Positions 56,904 through 60,544 of a stretch of DNA of 60,544 nt are shown here, piece after piece. The translations under genes and the position numbers were made by a program. Within the stretch, counting starts at the first letter, position 1. Every line of letters begins with the position of its first letter. The notes under the pieces are model-generated. The model had not been told where the DNA came from. It saw only the letters and a program-made list of their open reading frames with translations, and did no database searches. Where the stretch lies: contig FLMG01002824.1 of the NCBI GenBank assembly GCA_900088475.1, forward strand, positions 1,359 through 61,902. The letters run 5' to 3'. The DNA is from Hyphochytrium catenoides. Its lineage: Eukaryota > Sar > Hyphochytriomycetes > Hyphochytriales > Hyphochytriaceae.

Positions 56904-58400
56904 TACGGACTATGTCAAGGAATTTCAAAAGGAGGTGTGAATGTTATGATGATTAGTGATCAGATCACGGTGAGACTTGCGGGGAAGAGGCGAGTCTTTG
57001 TTTTGAAAGCATATTTTCCTTCTGCTCACCTGGATGTCGTGACAAGAGCTCACAGATGTATAAGCCTCTGACTGACTGGGGGATCAAGTGGCGCCTAAAA
57101 TTACTAGCCTAGGAGCTCTCCTTGCCGGCTGGCTGGATCAAGCGGAAGGAGCCTCTTGGCTCCCTTGGCCTAGGCGCATAGGTAATAGTAGCCGTGTGCT
57201 AACTCACTAACTAACAAAGAACTAAGGGATAAAGTACTATAACCCTTGCCACCCCAAGAACTTCAGAAAATATACCTACTACTATCTACCTCTAGCATAG
57301 AAGAGTCCAACGCAGCGATGTGCGGGCGGGTGGTTGCCTGTTCTGGGGCATTGCTGCATAAGTCTAGTCAGGTGTGCCTCCCCTAACACCCGTTGCCGCT
57401 ATGTCTAGGTTCTCTGGCCGTCCACTTTATCTGATTCCCTTGTCGTGTGGCACTAAGACTTCCCCTGGTCCCTTCAAAAGAGTTATTGATCGCCCTGCGT
57501 TTTGCCTTTCTCCATCTTCATCCCTCTCCTTTCGCGCCTATTGGTTCCGGCCCTCATTGACAGCTTCCACAACGTGTCTCACCCCTGAAGAAGTAGCTGA
57601 ACACGATGGATCGGGTCCACCAAAAGGATATTGCTTGACATCAGCAGCACTGTCTTTGATGTCACGGGAGGGCCAACAATGCATTATACCACGGTACTTA
57701 CTACCACCCTCTTTTTATAATAATGGCATCGGCTGACGCTTGGAATAGTATTTGGGAGGGAGGATACTCCTTCTTCTCAGGAAACACACGGCTCGGGCAT
57801 TCGTGACTGGCTGCTTTGACGCCCACCTCACGCATGACGGGCCGAGGACTGTCAGGCGCTCGGATTGCGGTGAGTAATATCGATGAATGAGAGAAGTACA
57901 AAGCAATGGTCCTCAGGAATAGTAGTCGGAGAGGGATTGCAGTTAGACGCGGCCGTATGGAGCGGAGAAATGACGAGTGACCAACATAAGCACTGGGGTC
58001 CGAGGAAGTTGAGAGAAGCATGACTGGGATGCTGTGATGATCTCACTAAGACCCCTGCAGGAGATTGAAACATGGGTGGACTTCTACAACCAGCACATAC
58101 TTTACTTCCCTGTGGGCAACGTGTCGCACCCGCCCATAGATCCGGATAGTCCCCTCCCCGAGCCGTGTTGCTAGGCGTTTGGACGGCTCCTCCCACCTCT
58201 CTCTCTGCCCGTTCCTGCTCCACCTCCAACCTCTACATACATGATAGCTAGGTAAAAAAGGTGCTTTTGTCACATTAGAGGTCAAGGGCGAGTGTTATGC
58301 TTCCATCCTCAGTGAGGGTCCTCTCTGCAGCGAAGCTCTAATCACAAGCTCTATAATGGATGGCTAGTTTAGGAGCTAGGCTTTCTCTGCGTGCCGCTAT
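56904..58400. other. Intergenic region, no supported gene
   Basis: Unique-looking DNA nearly free of CT/GA tracts. Open stretches at 57374-57736 (+) and 58229-57701 (-) show no family resemblance or splice support. A partly self-complementary stretch around CCTAGG sits at about 57105-57175. Confidence 0.45.
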
Positions 58401-58664
58401 TAGGAGAACCTAGCCTTCAGAGTGGAGCAGTGTGGTATGGCCTTCCTGGCCCACTTTGCCGCCCCTCCGCAACAACTCGAAGCCTCAAAGCTCATCACCT
58501 ATCATCAATCCCATCACCGCCTCAGATTTGTGTCGTTAGGAGATGCTAGCCTTCAAAGTTAAGCAATATGGTATGGCTTTCCTGGCCCATTATGGCGCTC
58601 CTGCTCAAGAAGTAGGAGCCACAAGGCTCATCGCCGATCATCAGTCCCTACAACGGCTAAATTA
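58401..58664. repeat. Two tandem copies of a 136-bp unit
   Basis: Copy 1 starts at 58401 and copy 2 at 58537. Both begin TAGGAGA and share CTAGCCTTC, TATGGC, TTCCTGGCCCA, CTCATC and ATCATC at the same spacing, but differ at many positions. In the same frame both read as related peptides (with GMAFLAH, then LI and HQS). The copies may be an old coding duplication or a diverged non-coding repeat. A shorter similar start (TTAGGAGCTAGGCTTTC) lies at 58368. Confidence 0.7.
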
Positions 58665-59022
58665 GTCTCGTCCCACCTGGGGTGTGCTTTGCCTGCTTGT
58701 CCTTGTGTCCTGCGAGCTGCAGTCGGTGGTCAACTTCTCGCGCGCCTGCGCAGTGAGCGTCGTGCAAACCTTATCTACGTCATGACGATGCCCCTGTCGG
58801 TTCAAGCGTGACTGAATTGGTTGGCTGTTCTGCTGAATGATAGCGCCTGGTCAAGACACTGCATCAAGGCCAACTGCCCTTGCGCACTTGTGAGCGTCTT
58901 ATAGGAACGGCTCTGAGTGCCAGTGTCAGGCTACTACAAGTAGAGTTGTACTGCCTAACTGATGAGCAGCGACATTGAGTCTCTCCTGGCGCCCGCCGCC
59001 GCCGGCTCTGGTGCTCTTCTTG

Positions 59023-59059
<37 letters not shown>

Positions 59060-59650
59060 TCTCTCTCGTCTTGCTCTCTTCAGCCTAGCATTGACCCTCT
59101 ACCCCACTCCGCGATGGTGGCACCAGCCGTCAAACCGTAGCATCTATGAGGGAGGGATGGTTAGAGATGAGTAAAACTAGAAGTCCAGTGGGATGCTGGC
59201 TCCTCTCTGGCCATCGGGCAACGACAGGCCCCTTCTCTCCGTAACAGAAGTAAGAAAGGAAGATAGCGGACGCAAGCGTTCGAGGCAAGAGATAAATTGT
59301 AAGAGCAGTGTGGAATGGCACAGAGAGAGAGAGAGAGAGAGGAGAGGAGAGAGAGACACGATGGACATAGCAATTTCCTTGTTAATGACTTATTTCGAAG
59401 GCCCTAAGTCTGCTTGACACGATCGCTTCTTTGTTTGTTGGACAGGAGGAGACATAGAAGAAGGTAAGAAGGCTCGTAGGTGAAGAAGAGAAACGACACA
59501 TTTGAAGAAAAAGAGAGGAAATAAAGAGAGGAATTAGAGAGAGAGAGAGAGAGAGGAGAAAAATATGAGAGGTTTTGAGAAAAAGGAGAGAGAGAAAAAG
59601 AGCCCGCAAGATAGAGGTAAATTCTCTGCTGCTTCACCTCATGACTCCTA

Positions 59651-59679
<29 letters not shown>
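58665..59679. other. Intergenic region, CT tract at 59027-59056
   Basis: A short plus-strand open stretch beginning ATGAGCAGCGACATTGAG at 58962 runs into a CT tract and is not convincing as a gene. GA-rich DNA follows at about 59320-59355 and 59520-59590. Both are the start of the second CT/GA-rich compartment. A CT tract at 59653-59680 abuts the end of the aquaglyceroporin gene. Confidence 0.5.
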
Positions 59680-59681
<2 letters not shown>

Positions 59682-60544
59682 AAGGGATCATCACCCTCCT
59701 GGTGCCCTCATAGACCGCCGCCCCTAGAAGAGCTCCCAAGAAAGGCCCCACCACAGGGACCCAAGCGTACTCCCACTCAGCTCTTCCCTTTCCTTTGATA
59801 GGAAGAACGAAGAAAGAGAGACGTGGGCCCAAGTCTCTCGCAGGATTGGCCGCAAAGCCCGTCGGTCCTCCCAGAGCAGAGACACAGAGGCCAATGTAAG
59901 AGGAGAGAAAGAACGCGAAGAAGATTCTTCGATAGAGTAAAGGGAGAGAGAGAAGAGAAGTTGTCGGAAGAAGAAGAGAGAGATCCCCAGCGCTGTTTGC
60001 TCCCACCACCAGGAACATTGTCCCTAACATCTCCGTGATAAGATTTTGCGCCCAGTGGTAGATTTCTGGCCGAGTAGAGAAAGAAGAGAGCTTTCCAGCT
60101 TGGTCTTTATAGACGAGAGAGACGTACTCCCACTCCTCAGGAGAGAGAGAAGAGAATGAAGGATCTCTCTCCCTAAGAGAAAGGAGAAAGTCACCGTCTG
60201 TCATGCCTTGTTCTCGTGGAGGGAAAGAGAGAGGTTGTGCTTCTCTCTTCTTCTTCTCTTCCTCTCTCTCGCTCATTCTTCTTCCGGCTTCCCTGACAGG
60301 CGGAAGAGGAATGAAAGGAAGATCTGATCCTCTTCCTCCAGCTTCGTCCTTTGACAGCTCGAGGCAGACAGAGATGTCAGACTGGGGAGGAGGAGGAGGA
60401 ATGACCGTAGAAAGAGAGGAGAGAGAGAGAGAGACAGGTTTCTTGACTCCCATTCTAAACTGACCCAAATGGATCAGATAACCCGTCACGCCGCCCAAGA
60501 AACATCCTGCCAGCTCCGCGAGAGAGAAGAGAAGAAACTCTTCT
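59680..60544 (-). CDS. Aquaglyceroporin (MIP family), 3' part; 5' end lies beyond the window
   Basis: Read on the minus strand, the frame is open from the window edge to the stop at 59680. It begins in transmembrane helix 3 (FLLFSLAELAGCFLGGVTGY), then has an unusually long hydrophilic stretch of about 130 residues. Helix 4 (ITEMLGTMFLVVGANSAG) and helix 5 (FFAFFLSSYIGLCVSALGG) follow, then the second NPA loop GPTGFAANPARDLGPR and helix 6 (AWVPVVGPFLGALLGAAVY). The Asp in NPARDLGPR is the hallmark of glycerol-conducting aquaglyceroporins as opposed to water-only aquaporins. The first NPA motif must lie upstream, outside the window. The long insert falls in loop C between helices 3 and 4, which is short in GlpF. 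It is in frame and could be a retained intron or a true loop expansion. Confidence 0.88.

Noticed and set aside
57374-57736. Plus-strand open frame after the NLR-like gene
   Set aside because: Composition is not gene-like, no family match, and a minus-strand frame overlaps further along.
1-60544. CRISPR arrays, rRNA genes and tRNA genes
   Set aside because: None seen. Repeats here are microsatellites, one foldback element and short direct duplications. The genome is eukaryotic.

Overview
This window is nuclear DNA from a eukaryote, most likely a unicellular one. Genes are dense and on both strands. Several carry many short GT-AG introns with reading phases that agree across junctions, and the standard stop codons are used. 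Its proteins are typical of eukaryotes: FANCD2, an EMAP/EML microtubule protein, a PH-domain PP2C, acyl-protein thioesterase, a DAG-lipase-like enzyme and a DUF4062/NACHT/WD40 protein. I could not place the organism in a phylum from sequence alone. Long (CT)n/(GA)n tracts are very common in some stretches and almost absent in others.

Layout. 1-7 kb: CT/GA-rich DNA around an intronless ankyrin-repeat gene (1008-3710, +), then a 3.4 kb intergenic stretch holding a cluster of CCAAT boxes. 7.2-8.8 kb: intronless OFA-type MFS transporter (+). 9.4-13.1 kb: multi-exon class 3 lipase resembling sn1-specific diacylglycerol lipase (-). 14.2-23.0 kb: FANCD2 (+), in more than 25 exons. 23.6-26.2 kb: a mobile-element zone, with a 1.26 kb inverted-repeat (foldback) element followed by degraded, possibly retroelement-derived DNA. 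26.2-30.4 kb: PH-PP2C phosphatase (+). 30.7-32.0 kb: acyl-protein thioesterase (-), divergent from a small two-exon gene with a single membrane segment (32.8-33.1 kb, +). 33.5-49.7 kb: one very large minus-strand gene that joins an EML-type WD40 region to an array of IQ motifs. 51.3-56.9 kb: intronless NLR-like gene (DUF4062, Cys-rich fingers, NACHT/STAND NTPase, 14 WD40 blades) with a frameshift near its end. 57-59 kb: non-coding DNA with a 136-bp tandem repeat. 59.7 kb to the end: the 3' part of an aquaglyceroporin gene (-).

The genes do not form an operon-like pathway. Loose themes are membrane and lipid handling (transporter, lipase, thioesterase, aquaglyceroporin), DNA crosslink repair (FANCD2), signalling (PH-PP2C), cytoskeleton (EML-IQ) and possible ligand sensing (ankyrin and NLR-like proteins). 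The observations most worth following up are the EML-IQ fusion, the 2x7-bladed NLR-like protein with two Cys-rich fingers, the FANCD2 that lacks a lysine at the expected monoubiquitination position, the foldback element, and the sharp division into CT/GA-rich and CT/GA-free compartments. Exon limits were read by eye from splice signals, phase and family similarity. Where they are uncertain this is stated.
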